A stretch of DNA of 51,913 nt, taken from positions 1 to 51,913 of the forward strand of contig NZ_LOHY01000076.1 of assembly GCF_001559795.1 (NCBI RefSeq), in the 5' to 3' direction. Below the pieces are notes generated by a model. That model worked only from the letters and a program-made list of their open reading frames with translations. It did no database searches and had not been told where the DNA came from. The translations under genes and the position numbers were made by a program. The DNA is from Pseudostreptobacillus hongkongensis (GTDB lineage Bacteria; Fusobacteriota; Fusobacteriia; Fusobacteriales; Leptotrichiaceae). The first letter of the stretch is position 1. Each line of letters starts with the position of its first letter. Of the stretch, positions 1-8,783 are shown one piece after another.

Positions 1-62
1 TTTTTATATTGACATTAACATATATTTTTGATTTTGATTTTTTATAGTTTAAATTTATAATA

Positions 63-104
63 AAAAAGGCATTTGAGCTATTAAACTCATTTGCCTTTTA
101 TCTA
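63..104 (-). terminator. Terminator of gpmA
   Basis: Read on the minus strand, AAAAGGCA..TGAG and CTCA..TGCCTTTT can pair across an 8-nt loop, with one two-base mismatch, and the arm ends in a T run. It lies directly after the gpmA stop. Confidence 0.7.
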
Positions 105-107
105 TAC

Positions 108-797
108 TTAGAATAATTCAGGAGCTGATACGATTTCTAAGTTTTCGTTTATTTCAAATACTAATGGTTTACCAGTAGGTAAGTTTAAATCAAGTATTTT
201 AACATCATCAATATTTAATAAGTATTTAATTAATGATCTTAAGCTGTTTCCATGTGCAACAACTAATACATCTTTACCTGCTTGAATTTGTTTAGATATA
301 TCTGAATTCCAGTAAGGTAAAACTCTTGCTATAGTATCTTTTAAGCTTTCTCCTCTTGGACATTCTGCATCAGGTATATCTTTATATCTATCTTGGAATT
401 TAGGATAATTTTCAGTATCTGTTACTTCTACTAATGGAGGAGCAACATCAAAACTTCTTCTCCAAATATGAACCTGTTCATCACCATATTTTTTAGCTGT
501 TTCAGCTTTGTTTAATCCTTGAAGTGCACCGTAGTGTCTTTCATTTAATCTCCAAGATTTGAATACTGGTAAGTATAATTGGTCTATTCCTTCTAAGATG
601 TAGTTTAATGTTTTGTTAGCTCTTTTTTGGAATGAAGAGAATGCAACATCAAATTTAAATCCATTTTCTTTTAACCAAGCTCCACCGTTTTTAGCTTCTT
701 GAACTCCTTTTTCAGTTAAGTCAACATCTACCCAACCAGTGAATCTATTTTGTAAATTCCATTCACTTTCACCGTGACGTACTAATACTAATTTCAT
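108..797 (-). CDS. gpmA: 2,3-bisphosphoglycerate-dependent phosphoglycerate mutase
   Basis: Cytosolic glycolytic enzyme interconverting 3- and 2-phosphoglycerate, using a phosphohistidine primed by 2,3-bisphosphoglycerate. The 229-residue protein has the family start [10 protein letters not shown] (residues 4-13, His in RHG is the phosphoacceptor), the [15 protein letters not shown] block (about 85-99) and the second catalytic-pocket motif [11 protein letters not shown]. Length is normal for the dPGM type. The ATG at 797 has AGGAGGA seven bases upstream. It is transcribed alone, divergent from pflB, with its own promoter and hairpin terminator. The assignment is secure; nothing is unusual. 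Confidence 0.97.
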   Translation of the reverse strand: MKLVLVRHGESEWNLQNRFTGWVDVDLTEKGVQEAKNGGAWLKENGFKFDVAFSSFQKRANKTLNYILEGIDQLYLPVFKSWRLNERHYGALQGLNKAETAKKYGDEQVHIWRRSFDVAPPLVEVTDTENYPKFQDRYKDIPDAECPRGESLKDTIARVLPYWNSDISKQIQAGKDVLVVAHGNSLRSLIKYLLNIDDVKILDLNLPTGKPLVFEINENLEIVSAPELF

Positions 798-831
798 TGA
801 TAGTCCTCCTAATTATTTTTAATTATACTTT

Positions 832-860
832 ATTATACAATAAAGTGAATAAAAAATCAA
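832..860 (-). promoter_or_regulatory. gpmA promoter
   Basis: On the minus strand TTGATT (855-860) and TATAAT (832-837) are separated by 17 bases. A second TATAAT copy lies at 822-827. The start codon is about 35 bases further on. Confidence 0.65.
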
Positions 861-1002
861 TTTAAGTTAAAAAATTCCTTATCGTGAAATAAAGAGAGGG
901 AAAAATGTAGAAGTTCAAAACTTAACGTTTTATTTAGAGGGCATAAATAAAGGGTTTTCTGACACCTCTTAAATTCTTGCATATTTATTTTTGTTTAAAA
1001 TA

Positions 1003-1031
1003 TTGAATTTTGTTTTAAATGGATATAAAAT
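1003..1031 (+). promoter_or_regulatory. pflB promoter
   Basis: TTGAAT (1003-1008), 17-base spacer, TAAAAT (1026-1031), about 45 bases before the pflB start. Two near-identical tracts, TTGTTTAAAA (991-1000) and TTGTTTTAAA (1010-1019), flank or overlap it and could be operator half-sites (see findings). The rest of the gap between gpmA and pflB holds no gene that I can see. Confidence 0.55.
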
Positions 1032-1074
1032 AATAATGTAGAATAAATATTAAAATTTGAAAGGTGATGAAATT

Positions 1075-3309
1075 ATGGAAGCTTGGAAAGGATTTAAAGA
1101 AGGTTCTTGGACTAGTGAAATTAACGTTCCTGAATTTATCAGATTAAACTATACTGAGTATACTGGAGACGGAAGTTTCTTAGAAGGACCAACTGAAGCA
1201 ACTACAGAATTATGGAATTTATTAAAACCAAAATTAGCAATTGAAAGAGAAAAAGGTATCTACAACACAGAAACTAAAATACCTTCTCAAATAGATGCTT
1301 ATGGTGCAGGGTACATTAACAAAGATTTAGAACAAATCGTTGGGGTTCAAACAGATGAACCATTAAAGAGAGCAATCTTCCCTAATGGTGGATTAAGAAT
1401 GGTTGAAAATTCATTAGAAAGTTTTGGATACAGCTTAGATCCTCAAACAAAAGAAATCTTTGAAAAATATAGAAAAACTCATAATGATGGAGTATTCTCA
1501 GCTTATACTGATGCTATTAGAAAAGCAAGAAGAACTGGAATAATTACAGGATTACCTGATGCTTACGGAAGAGGACGTATAATAGGGGATTACAGAAGAG
1601 TACCTTTATACGGAGTAAACAAATTAATAGAAGAAAAAGTTAAAGATTACAATGCAATTGAACCAGATGAAATGTCTGAAGATATTATAAGATTAAGAGA
1701 AGAAATCTTCGAACAAGTAAAAGCTCTTAAAAAATTAATAAACTTAGGTAATGCATATGGATTTGATTTATCAAGACCAGCTGAAAATGCAAAAGAAGCT
1801 GTTCAATGGTTATACTTAGCTTACCTTGCTGCAACTAAAGACCAAAATGGAGCAGCTATGAGTTTAGGAAGAACATCTACTTTCTTAGATATATATGTTG
1901 AAAGAGATTTAAAAGAAGGAAAAATTACTGAAAAAGAAGTTCAAGAATTAATAGATCAATTCGTAATGAAATTAAGAATTATTAGATTCTTAAGAACTCC
2001 AGAATATGATGCATTATTTAGTGGAGATCCTACTTGGGTTACAGAATCTGTTGGAGGTATGTTAGATGATACTCATTCATTAATAACTAAAAACTCATTC
2101 AGATACTTACAAACACTATATAACATCGGACCATCACCAGAACCAAACTTAACATTATTATGGTCTGAAAAATTACCAATTGAATGGAAGAAATTCGCAG
2201 CACAAGTTTCAATTGATACATCAAGTTTACAATATGAAAATGATGATTTAATGAAACCTCAATTTGGTAATGACTATGCAATAGCATGTTGTGTATCTCC
2301 AATGACAGTTGGAAAACAAATGCAATTCTTTGGAGCACGTGTTAACTTACCTAAAGCATTACTTTACACAATTAATGGTGGTAAAGATGAGTTAAAAGGA
2401 ATTCAAGTAACTCCAGAAGGAATGTTTGAACCTATTAAAGGGGATTACTTAAACTTTGATGAAGTTTGGGAAAAATATGATAAAGTATTAGATTGGTTAG
2501 CTAAGACTTACGTTCAAGCATTAAATATCATTCACTATATGCATGATAAATATGCTTATGAAAGTTATGAATTAGCATTACATGATACATTCATTAAGAG
2601 AACACAAGCCTTTGGTATAGCAGGAATCTCAATTGTTGCAGATTCATTAGCAGCTATTAAATCAGGAAAAGTAAGAATAGTAAGAAACGAAGAAGGATTA
2701 GCAGTTGACTATGTTAACGAAGGTGAAGATTATGTAGCATTCGGTAACAATAATGATGAAACAGATAACATAGCAGTTGAAATTACAAGAAGATTTATGA
2801 ACAAGATCAGAAGTCACAAAATGTATAGAAACGCTATACCTACTCAATCATTATTAACAATTACTTCAAATGTTGTTTATGGTAAGAAAACAGGAAATAC
2901 TCCTGATGGAAGAAGAAGTGGAGCACCATTTGGACCAGGAGCAAACCCTATGCACGGAAGAGACGTAAATGGAGCTGTTGCATCACTTGCTTCAGTTGCA
3001 AAATTACCATTTGAGGATGCAAATGATGGAATTTCTTACACATTCGCTATAACTCCTGATACTTTAGGAAAAGATAGAGTAGAAAAACAATTAAACTTAG
3101 TTGGATTATTAGATGGATACTTCAATGCAACTGGTCAACACTTAAATGTTAACGTATTTGGTAGAGACTTATTAGAAGATGCTATGGAACATCCAGAAGA
3201 TTACCCTCAATTAACAATAAGAGTTTCTGGATATGCAGTTAACTTCGTAAGATTAACTAAAGAACAACAATTAGATGTTATAAACAGAACAATATCAAGC
3301 AAAATGTAA
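1075..3309 (+). CDS. pflB: Formate acetyltransferase (pyruvate formate-lyase)
   Basis: Glycyl-radical enzyme converting pyruvate and CoA to acetyl-CoA and formate under anaerobic conditions. The adjacent catalytic cysteines are at 405-406 ([11 protein letters not shown]). The glycyl-radical loop RVSGYAV near the C terminus puts the radical glycine at 719. Length 744 residues, normal for the family. I chose ATG 1075 because AAAGGTGAT sits just upstream; a TTG at 1057 in the same frame would lie on top of that ribosome-binding site. The gene is monocistronic between its own promoter and a strong terminator. The activating enzyme PflA is not next to it and not in this window, so it must be encoded elsewhere. 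Confidence 0.97.
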   Translation: MEAWKGFKEGSWTSEINVPEFIRLNYTEYTGDGSFLEGPTEATTELWNLLKPKLAIEREKGIYNTETKIPSQIDAYGAGYINKDLEQIVGVQTDEPLKRAIFPNGGLRMVENSLESFGYSLDPQTKEIFEKYRKTHNDGVFSAYTDAIRKARRTGIITGLPDAYGRGRIIGDYRRVPLYGVNKLIEEKVKDYNAIEPDEMSEDIIRLREEIFEQVKALKKLINLGNAYGFDLSRPAENAKEAVQWLYLAYLAATKDQNGAAMSLGRTSTFLDIYVERDLKEGKITEKEVQELIDQFVMKLRIIRFLRTPEYDALFSGDPTWVTESVGGMLDDTHSLITKNSFRYLQTLYNIGPSPEPNLTLLWSEKLPIEWKKFAAQVSIDTSSLQYENDDLMKPQFGNDYAIACCVSPMTVGKQMQFFGARVNLPKALLYTINGGKDELKGIQVTPEGMFEPIKGDYLNFDEVWEKYDKVLDWLAKTYVQALNIIHYMHDKYAYESYELALHDTFIKRTQAFGIAGISIVADSLAAIKSGKVRIVRNEEGLAVDYVNEGEDYVAFGNNNDETDNIAVEITRRFMNKIRSHKMYRNAIPTQSLLTITSNVVYGKKTGNTPDGRRSGAPFGPGANPMHGRDVNGAVASLASVAKLPFEDANDGISYTFAITPDTLGKDRVEKQLNLVGLLDGYFNATGQHLNVNVFGRDLLEDAMEHPEDYPQLTIRVSGYAVNFVRLTKEQQLDVINRTISSKM

Positions 3310-3319
3310 GATAATAATT

Positions 3320-3345
3320 AAGAGCCGCGATGCGGCTCTTTTTAT
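3320..3345 (+). terminator. Terminator of pflB
   Basis: Perfect 9-bp stem AAGAGCCGC/GCGGCTCTT with a 3-base loop (3329-3331), followed by T residues. It is GC-rich compared with the surrounding sequence. Confidence 0.92.
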
Positions 3346-3397
3346 TTATCTTATTTAATTTTTGGGATATAATATATATTATGAGAGGAGATGGAAA

Positions 3398-4134
3398 ATG
3401 AAAAGGTTGATTTTAATATTTTGTTTAGCAATTAGTATTTTTACATATTCAGAATCATATAATATTTATGGTATAGAATTTTTTGATGTTATTAATCAAA
3501 GTGAAATTAATAAAGTAGAACAAGAAGGTAAAATAAAGAAATTAGAAGAAGTGAAGTCTAAATTATTAAAAAAGCAAAAACAACTAGAAGCTACTGTTAG
3601 AAATAAGGTAAAAGTAGAATATGATGAATTTGAAGACTATAATTTAATAAGGGCTAAAAATGCACCTAAAAATGCAAATATTAGTATTGAGGCAGTAAAA
3701 ATAATCTTGTTCCATATTCAATGTATGCTAGATATGAATATAAAGGGCCTTATTATTTAAATATGGATAAACTTTTTGTATCTGTAGATGGTGAAGGTGA
3801 AGAAATAGAATATGATGAGAATGATTATGAATTTGTTTTTGAGGGTATACATGAATGGATTATAGATGACTTTAATAATTATGAAGCATATTTTAATGAT
3901 GAAGAAGATAAATTAGATATCTACCATGGAGACTTACTTGATAGAATAGTTAAATCTAAAGTTTCTAAAATTAAATTTTTAGGTGAACAAAGACATTTAG
4001 TAAAGACTATAACTAAAGCTGAAAAAGAAGCAATTAAAGTAATGTTATCTGTATATGAACTTTATAGATTACAATTAGAAATAAATAATATTGATGTTAT
4101 TATTTCTGGAATTATAGAAGGCAAATTAATGTAA
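3398..4134 (+). pseudogene. Secreted coiled-coil protein, disrupted by a frameshift
   Basis: The first part (ATG 3398, preceded by GAGAGGAGA) encodes a signal peptide, MKRLILIFCLAISIFTYSES, then a Lys/Glu-rich coiled coil (KIKKLEEVKSKLLKKQKQLE). This frame closes at 3760. The next frame is open from upstream of 3721 to 4134 and continues smoothly (..NNLVPYSMYARYEYKGPYY.., then an acidic Asp/Glu-rich region and a helical tail). One extra A in the A5 run at 3697-3701 would join both halves into about 246 residues. The gene is therefore broken by a one-base loss, is phase-variable, or carries a sequencing error. I do not recognise the family; small secreted coiled-coil adhesins such as FadA are a loose comparison only. 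It lies upstream of the adhesin at 4280 but is separated by a terminator. Confidence 0.75.
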
Positions 4135-4160
4135 TGAGAGATTTTGAACTCTCATTTTAA
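4133..4160 (+). terminator. Terminator after the disrupted secreted gene
   Basis: 8-bp stem AATGAGAG/CTCTCATT with an 8-base loop, followed by TTAATTTAATTTTA. It overlaps the stop codon of the preceding frame. Confidence 0.8.
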
Positions 4161-4178
4161 TTTAATTTTAAAAAATAA

Positions 4179-4207
4179 TTGAAATAAAATTAAAATTATG
4201 ATAATAT
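4179..4207 (+). promoter_or_regulatory. Promoter of the YadA-OmpA adhesin gene
   Basis: TTGAAA (4179-4184), 17-base spacer, TAATAT (4202-4207). The implied leader is about 70 bases and ends in the ribosome-binding site GGGGAGGA just before ATG 4280. Confidence 0.55.
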
Positions 4208-4279
4208 ATTTATGTAAAATACATCTAACTATTTAAGGGGGATAGATTAGAATTACAATATTTTAATTAGGGGAGGAAT

Positions 4280-7200
4280 ATGAGAAGAAGTAATAAAGTA
4301 ATACTATTAACTTTATTAATATTTTCTGCAATTTTAAATGCAGAAGGAATAAATATAGTTATTAATAATGTTGAAGAAAATAAAGGTATAGAATTAGGTG
4401 AAAATTCTAGAGCAAGAGGAGATGGATCTATATCTACTGGAAGAAATTCTATAGCTATAGGTAAAAATTCAGTTGCAACTGGTAATAATGAAACAAAAGA
4501 AAGCATAGAAAATAAGTTGAGGGAAAATAGAGAAAAATTAGATGAGATATCTAATAAAGAAAAAGAAGTTTTAAGAATAAGCAAAGAAGTAAATGATATA
4601 AAAATAAGGCAAAGAGAAACAATAGAAGCTGGAATAAGAGTAGAGCAAATAAAAAAAGCTAAAGAAAATGCTAAAAAAGAATGGGATAGATTAAAATTAG
4701 AATATGAAACGGAGAAAACTAATAGTGTTGAATTTTTTAGAGAATATAATTCTAAATTAGAAGATTTAAATAGTAGATTAAGTGGACTATCTAAAATTCA
4801 AGGCTTAAATATTTCAAGTGAAGAAGGTTTAAATCATGCAGCTGGTGAGTTAAAAAGAATAGCAGAAAATGGAACTAATTTAAATTTAACATTGGATTTC
4901 TATAAAGACTATGTTAGTTCATATTATAGGGCATTAGGAGATTTGAGAGAAAATGAAACGATTTCAAGTAAATATACTTTTGATGAATTTGCAAAAAATA
5001 AAACAAATAATATTAATCCGATAAGTCCGTATATATATTTATCTGGTTTAAATCATATACATTCTGGTATATATACCGAAGATAAATATATGTATTTTTC
5101 TGTAAGTGATAACTTAAATTCTGAATATAATAATTTTAATAAAAATATTTTCAAAAATATGAGTAATTCACCAGAAAAAAATATAGTAGCTATTAATCAT
5201 AATACAGATATAGTTACTAAAAATCAATATGATGAAGTTGTAAGTTTAGTACCTAAGTATAAAGAAGCATTTAGAGAATATTTTAATAAAAATAATGATA
5301 TGTTTTTAACTCCTGAGATTAAGGAAAAAATTTATGAAGTATTTAATTTGAAAGCTGACTATAAAGCTAAACAATATGAAATAGCATATTATCAAGGGGA
5401 ATATGAAAAAACAAGAAATAATACATGGCTTGATAAGAAAAAGGTTGCTTTAGAAGAATTGAAAAATATTGAAAAAGAATTTAAATTAAAACCATCTTTG
5501 GAAAATTTAAGACATGATGCTTATAAAAAATGGAAAAAAGAAAATATAGATGATATTAAAGAGAAAAATAAGATAACATTAGACAAACTAACATCAGAAC
5601 TTGAAATAGCATTAGGAATAAATAAGAATGCAATACTTGAAAAACAAAAACAATTAGAAGCTATGAAGAATAAGTCAGATCAAGCAGAAACAAACTACAA
5701 CTCAATTAATCCTAGTGAAAAAGACTTAATACTTGCAAGAGAATATGAAGCACTATCAAGAGAAATAGCAGAAAAAGGACAAAACTTAAAAACAGCAACT
5801 GAAAGACTTAAGTATTTAAGAGATAATTTAACTCTTAATGACTTAACTAATGTTGGAGAAAATGCAATAGCAATTGGAACTAATACTATAGCTAGTGGGA
5901 ATTCATCTATAGCATTTGGAAAAGATAATATATCAACTAAAGAAAATGCTATATCTATTGGTGATACTAATTTAGTAGATGGTAATAATTCGGTAGCTAT
6001 AGGGAGTGGAAATAATATATTAAAGGAAAATTCATATATTATAGGTTCGCAAAATACGATTAATGGATCTAATGTATATATTTTAGGTTCTAATATAGAT
6101 GCAACAGATATTAATGATGCAATAATACTTGGAAATGGTTCAAAAGGTGTTAATAATTCAGTTTCAGTTGGTAGAGAGGATAAACTTAGAAAAATAGTTT
6201 ATGTAAAAGAAGGAGAAATATCTTCTACATCAACAGAAGCTGTAAGTGGTAAACAATTATATGAAGTTAAAAATGAAATAGCTAATAAAGTAAATAATGA
6301 TTTATCAAATGTTGATAATGAGATTTTATCAAATAAGTTAAACAAAGGAATTATAAATTCAACAACTTTAGAAGTAACAGGAGATGGTAAAGTTTTAGGT
6401 GAAAGTGTGACCTTAGAAATTAAAAATGGAGTAGTTTCTAAAGAAAAACTCTCAGATACATTAAAAGAAGAAATAGAAGGTAAAGTTAATTCTAGTGATT
6501 TAGGAAGTTATGCTAAAATAGATGCTTCTAATATTAATGTAACAAATTATATATCTAAATTATCAGATGGAGCAAATTTATCTAGTCCTAAAGGTAAATT
6601 AGTTACAGATAGTATGGTTAAGGATATTTTGGATAAAAAAGTTGATAAAAATGATGTGTATAGTAAATCTGAAATAAATAGTTTAGTTGAAGGTAAATTA
6701 AATTCAAATGATTTAGCAGATATGATGAATAATTATGTAAAAAAAGATGGAAGTAATATAGATGCTAAGTCTAAACAAGCCATTATATCAAAATTATCTG
6801 AAGGTGCAAATGTTTTGAGTCCTTCTGGTAGTGTTATAACTGACATAACATTAAAAGAGCTATTAGATGATAAGGGTTATGCTAGAAATATAGATTTAAC
6901 TAATAAAGCTAATAAAGATTTATCTAATGTTGAAAAAACAACAATAATAGAAAAAGTAGGTAATGGTAATTTAGAAAATACTAATGGATCTTTAGTTAAA
7001 GATAATGTAATTAAAGATTATTTAATATCTAAATACTATAATAAATTTGATGTAGATAAAAAATTGAATTCTGTTAGTGTTGAAACTAAGGGTGATATAC
7101 TAAGTAGGACTTTAAATATACTAAATGGTAAGGATAGATTAGTAGGTACAAAAGATTTGGTTATAGATATTAAGGATAGCTCTATTGATAAGAGTAAATT

Positions 7201-8086
7201 ATCTGAAAGTTTAATAAATGAAATTGACAATAAAGCAAATATTGATGCTTCAAATATTGATGAAAATAAATTTGTAGAAAAACTTTCTAAAGGGGGTAAT
7301 ATTTTAGATCCTAAGGGTAAATTAGTCAAGGATACTGATGTTAGAGAGTATTTAGATAAACAGAGTTTAGATGTTAAAGGAATTGAAAATAGATTTAAAT
7401 TAGTTGATGCAGGAATTTCAAATGCTATTGCAATGGCTATGATACCTCAAGTTAGTGAGAAAAATTATATTTCTTTTGGCGCAGGATCTAGTTATTACAA
7501 CAAACAAGGAGCAGTTGCACTTGGTATTTCTGGTAGTGATAAAAATAAAAGGGTAATATATAAACTAGCAAGTAGTTTAGACAGTAAACTTAATTTTAGT
7601 CTTGGTTTTGGTATTAATGTAAATTTAGGTAAGATAGAAGAAAAGAATAATAATGATGTTGAATTGAAGGATGAAAATAATAAATTAAATGAAAAAATAG
7701 AAAGTTTATTAGAAGAAATTAGTAAATTAAAAAAAGATATGAATAATATAAGATTATTAAATAAGGAAAATAAGATTGTTAAAAGTGTTGTGGATAAATT
7801 TGAGTTTGATAAATATGAATTATCTGAAGAAAATAAAGAAAAAATAAGAAAAATTTTTAAAGATAATAAGCCAGAAATTGTAGTTCTAAGTGGACATGCA
7901 GATGAAATTGGAACTGATGAATATAATCAGAAGTTATCTGAAAGACGTGCTGAAGAGGTATATAAATATATAAAATCAGAATTAGAATTAAAATCTGAAA
8001 TATATTATAAAGGATTTGGTAAAAAGTATCCTATAAGTAAAGAAGATGATAGTTTAAATAGAAGGGTTGAAATAGAAATTCATTAA
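4280..8086 (+). CDS. YadA-like trimeric autotransporter adhesin with C-terminal OmpA domain
   Basis: Surface protein of 1268 residues. Order of parts: signal peptide (about 1-21); short YadA-type head (36-70, NSIAIGKNSVATGN); long Lys/Glu-rich helical region (about 70-520); second head (about 523-625, repeated SIAFG/SVAIG units); neck-like motif (about 627-660, VSVGREDKLRKIVYV..AVSGKQLYEV); stalk with four related blocks (660-1025); YadA-type membrane anchor (about 1027-1118, GIENRFKLVDAGISNAIAMA then beta strands ending GFGINVNLG); coiled-coil linker; OmpA C-terminal domain (about 1167-1268) with SGHADEIG and NQKLSERRAEEV. Anchors normally end trimeric autotransporters, so the OmpA domain behind it is unusual and would be periplasmic, holding peptidoglycan. 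ATG 4280 follows GGGGAGGAAT. Head, neck and anchor calls rest on motif recognition; the host ligand is unknown. Confidence 0.9.
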   Translation: MRRSNKVILLTLLIFSAILNAEGINIVINNVEENKGIELGENSRARGDGSISTGRNSIAIGKNSVATGNNETKESIENKLRENREKLDEISNKEKEVLRISKEVNDIKIRQRETIEAGIRVEQIKKAKENAKKEWDRLKLEYETEKTNSVEFFREYNSKLEDLNSRLSGLSKIQGLNISSEEGLNHAAGELKRIAENGTNLNLTLDFYKDYVSSYYRALGDLRENETISSKYTFDEFAKNKTNNINPISPYIYLSGLNHIHSGIYTEDKYMYFSVSDNLNSEYNNFNKNIFKNMSNSPEKNIVAINHNTDIVTKNQYDEVVSLVPKYKEAFREYFNKNNDMFLTPEIKEKIYEVFNLKADYKAKQYEIAYYQGEYEKTRNNTWLDKKKVALEELKNIEKEFKLKPSLENLRHDAYKKWKKENIDDIKEKNKITLDKLTSELEIALGINKNAILEKQKQLEAMKNKSDQAETNYNSINPSEKDLILAREYEALSREIAEKGQNLKTATERLKYLRDNLTLNDLTNVGENAIAIGTNTIASGNSSIAFGKDNISTKENAISIGDTNLVDGNNSVAIGSGNNILKENSYIIGSQNTINGSNVYILGSNIDATDINDAIILGNGSKGVNNSVSVGREDKLRKIVYVKEGEISSTSTEAVSGKQLYEVKNEIANKVNNDLSNVDNEILSNKLNKGIINSTTLEVTGDGKVLGESVTLEIKNGVVSKEKLSDTLKEEIEGKVNSSDLGSYAKIDASNINVTNYISKLSDGANLSSPKGKLVTDSMVKDILDKKVDKNDVYSKSEINSLVEGKLNSNDLADMMNNYVKKDGSNIDAKSKQAIISKLSEGANVLSPSGSVITDITLKELLDDKGYARNIDLTNKANKDLSNVEKTTIIEKVGNGNLENTNGSLVKDNVIKDYLISKYYNKFDVDKKLNSVSVETKGDILSRTLNILNGKDRLVGTKDLVIDIKDSSIDKSKLSESLINEIDNKANIDASNIDENKFVEKLSKGGNILDPKGKLVKDTDVREYLDKQSLDVKGIENRFKLVDAGISNAIAMAMIPQVSEKNYISFGAGSSYYNKQGAVALGISGSDKNKRVIYKLASSLDSKLNFSLGFGINVNLGKIEEKNNNDVELKDENNKLNEKIESLLEEISKLKKDMNNIRLLNKENKIVKSVVDKFEFDKYELSEENKEKIRKIFKDNKPEIVVLSGHADEIGTDEYNQKLSERRAEEVYKYIKSELELKSEIYYKGFGKKYPISKEDDSLNRRVEIEIH
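6520..7370 (+). repeat. Stalk repeats in the adhesin gene
   Basis: Four diverged copies of a block of roughly 55-80 codons, each containing a pattern like KLSxGANxLxPxGKLVxDxxVKxxL: near 6520-6640, 6750-6880, 6950-7030 and 7240-7360. Two copies begin with DASNI. They are alike in protein but well diverged in DNA. Confidence 0.75.
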
Positions 8087-8103
8087 TGTGTCTTTTATTC
8101 AAT

Positions 8104-8132
8104 TTGCAATTTAATATAAAAAAGTATATAAT
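8104..8132 (+). promoter_or_regulatory. Promoter of the small membrane protein gene
   Basis: TTGCAA (8104-8109), 17-base spacer, TATAAT (8127-8132). ATG 8157 follows 25 bases later with TAGGAGG between. Confidence 0.7.
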
Positions 8133-8156
8133 AAATACAGAGAATAGGAGGAATTG

Positions 8157-8354
8157 ATGTTAGAATTAGTTATTGCATTAGTATTAATTGTTTTTATTTT
8201 TTCAATATTTTTAGGCATTATTGCATTAATATTTTCAGCATTTGCATTTGTAATAGGTTTGATAATAAGTATAGTTACAAATCCTGTTGTTATACTTTTA
8301 GCAATAGCCTTTATCATATACTGTTTTTATATAGGAAAGAATAAAAGAATATAG
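8157..8354 (+). CDS. Small two-helix membrane protein of unknown function
   Basis: 65 residues, almost wholly hydrophobic: a first membrane segment at about 1-35 (rich in Ile, Val, Phe and Ala), a second at about 38-58, and a basic C terminus GKNKRI. TAGGAGG (8145-8151) lies five bases before ATG 8157; a TTG at 8154 in the same frame is too close to it. The gene has its own consensus-like promoter and a strong terminator, so it is probably expressed. I do not recognise the family. The hydrophobic composition alone gives no function. Confidence 0.7.
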   Translation: MLELVIALVLIVFIFSIFLGIIALIFSAFAFVIGLIISIVTNPVVILLAIAFIIYCFYIGKNKRI

Positions 8355-8371
8355 ATAAATAAAATTGTTGT

Positions 8372-8403
8372 GGGAAGCATAAAAAAGTGCTTCCCGTTTT
8401 TAT
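8372..8403 (+). terminator. Terminator after the small membrane protein gene
   Basis: 8-bp stem GGGAAGCA/TGCTTCCC (8372-8379 and 8388-8395), 8-base loop, then GTTTTTATTT. Confidence 0.9.
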
Positions 8404-8486
8404 TTGTTTTAATTGAAAAAAAAGGGCAAATATGCTATTATTAAAAGTAGATGAAAATAAAAAATGAACATAGAAAGAGGGCTAGT

Positions 8487-8783
8487 ATGATAAGTAAAGA
8501 AGAGGTTCTAAAACTTGCTAAATTAAGTAAGTTATCTTTTGACGATATAACTATAGAAAAATTCCAAGAGGATTTAAATAATATACTAAACTATATGGAA
8601 GAGTTAAATGAATTAGATTTAGAAAATATTGAGCCTTTATATAATGTGCACGATATAGAATTAAGATTACATAGTGATATTAAAAAAGAGGAAATGAGTA
8701 AAGAAAAATTTATTAATAATTCACCTAAACATGATGAAAATTTTGTTTCTTTACCTGTTATTGTAGGGGGTAATGATGAATAA
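8487..8783 (+). CDS. gatC: Asp-tRNA(Asn)/Glu-tRNA(Gln) amidotransferase subunit C
   Basis: Small structural subunit of GatCAB, which converts misacylated Glu-tRNA(Gln) and/or Asp-tRNA(Asn) to the correct amide form. The 98-residue protein has the family pattern ISKEEVLKLAKLSKLSF at the N terminus and ILNYMEELNELDLENIEP in the middle, with the usual Pro-rich end lacking only some residues. I start at ATG 8487, after AAGAGGG; an ATG at 8451 in the same frame would add 12 atypical residues. The stop overlaps gatA. First gene of a compact operon running at least to rex. Confidence 0.93.
   Translation: MISKEEVLKLAKLSKLSFDDITIEKFQEDLNNILNYMEELNELDLENIEPLYNVHDIELRLHSDIKKEEMSKEKFINNSPKHDENFVSLPVIVGGNDE

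Noticed and set aside
934-980. Small hairpin TTTAGAGG/CCTCTTAAA upstream of pflB
   Set aside because: Only about five consecutive pairs with a long loop; too weak to call a regulatory RNA.
3690-3730. Programmed frameshift in the secreted gene
   Set aside because: There is only an A5 run without a recognised slippery heptamer or downstream structure; decay, phase variation or sequence error are simpler.
7036-7329. Antisense frames within the adhesin gene and other large genes
   Set aside because: They lack ribosome-binding sites and have Ser/Leu-rich composition typical of the reverse complement of AT-rich coding sequence.
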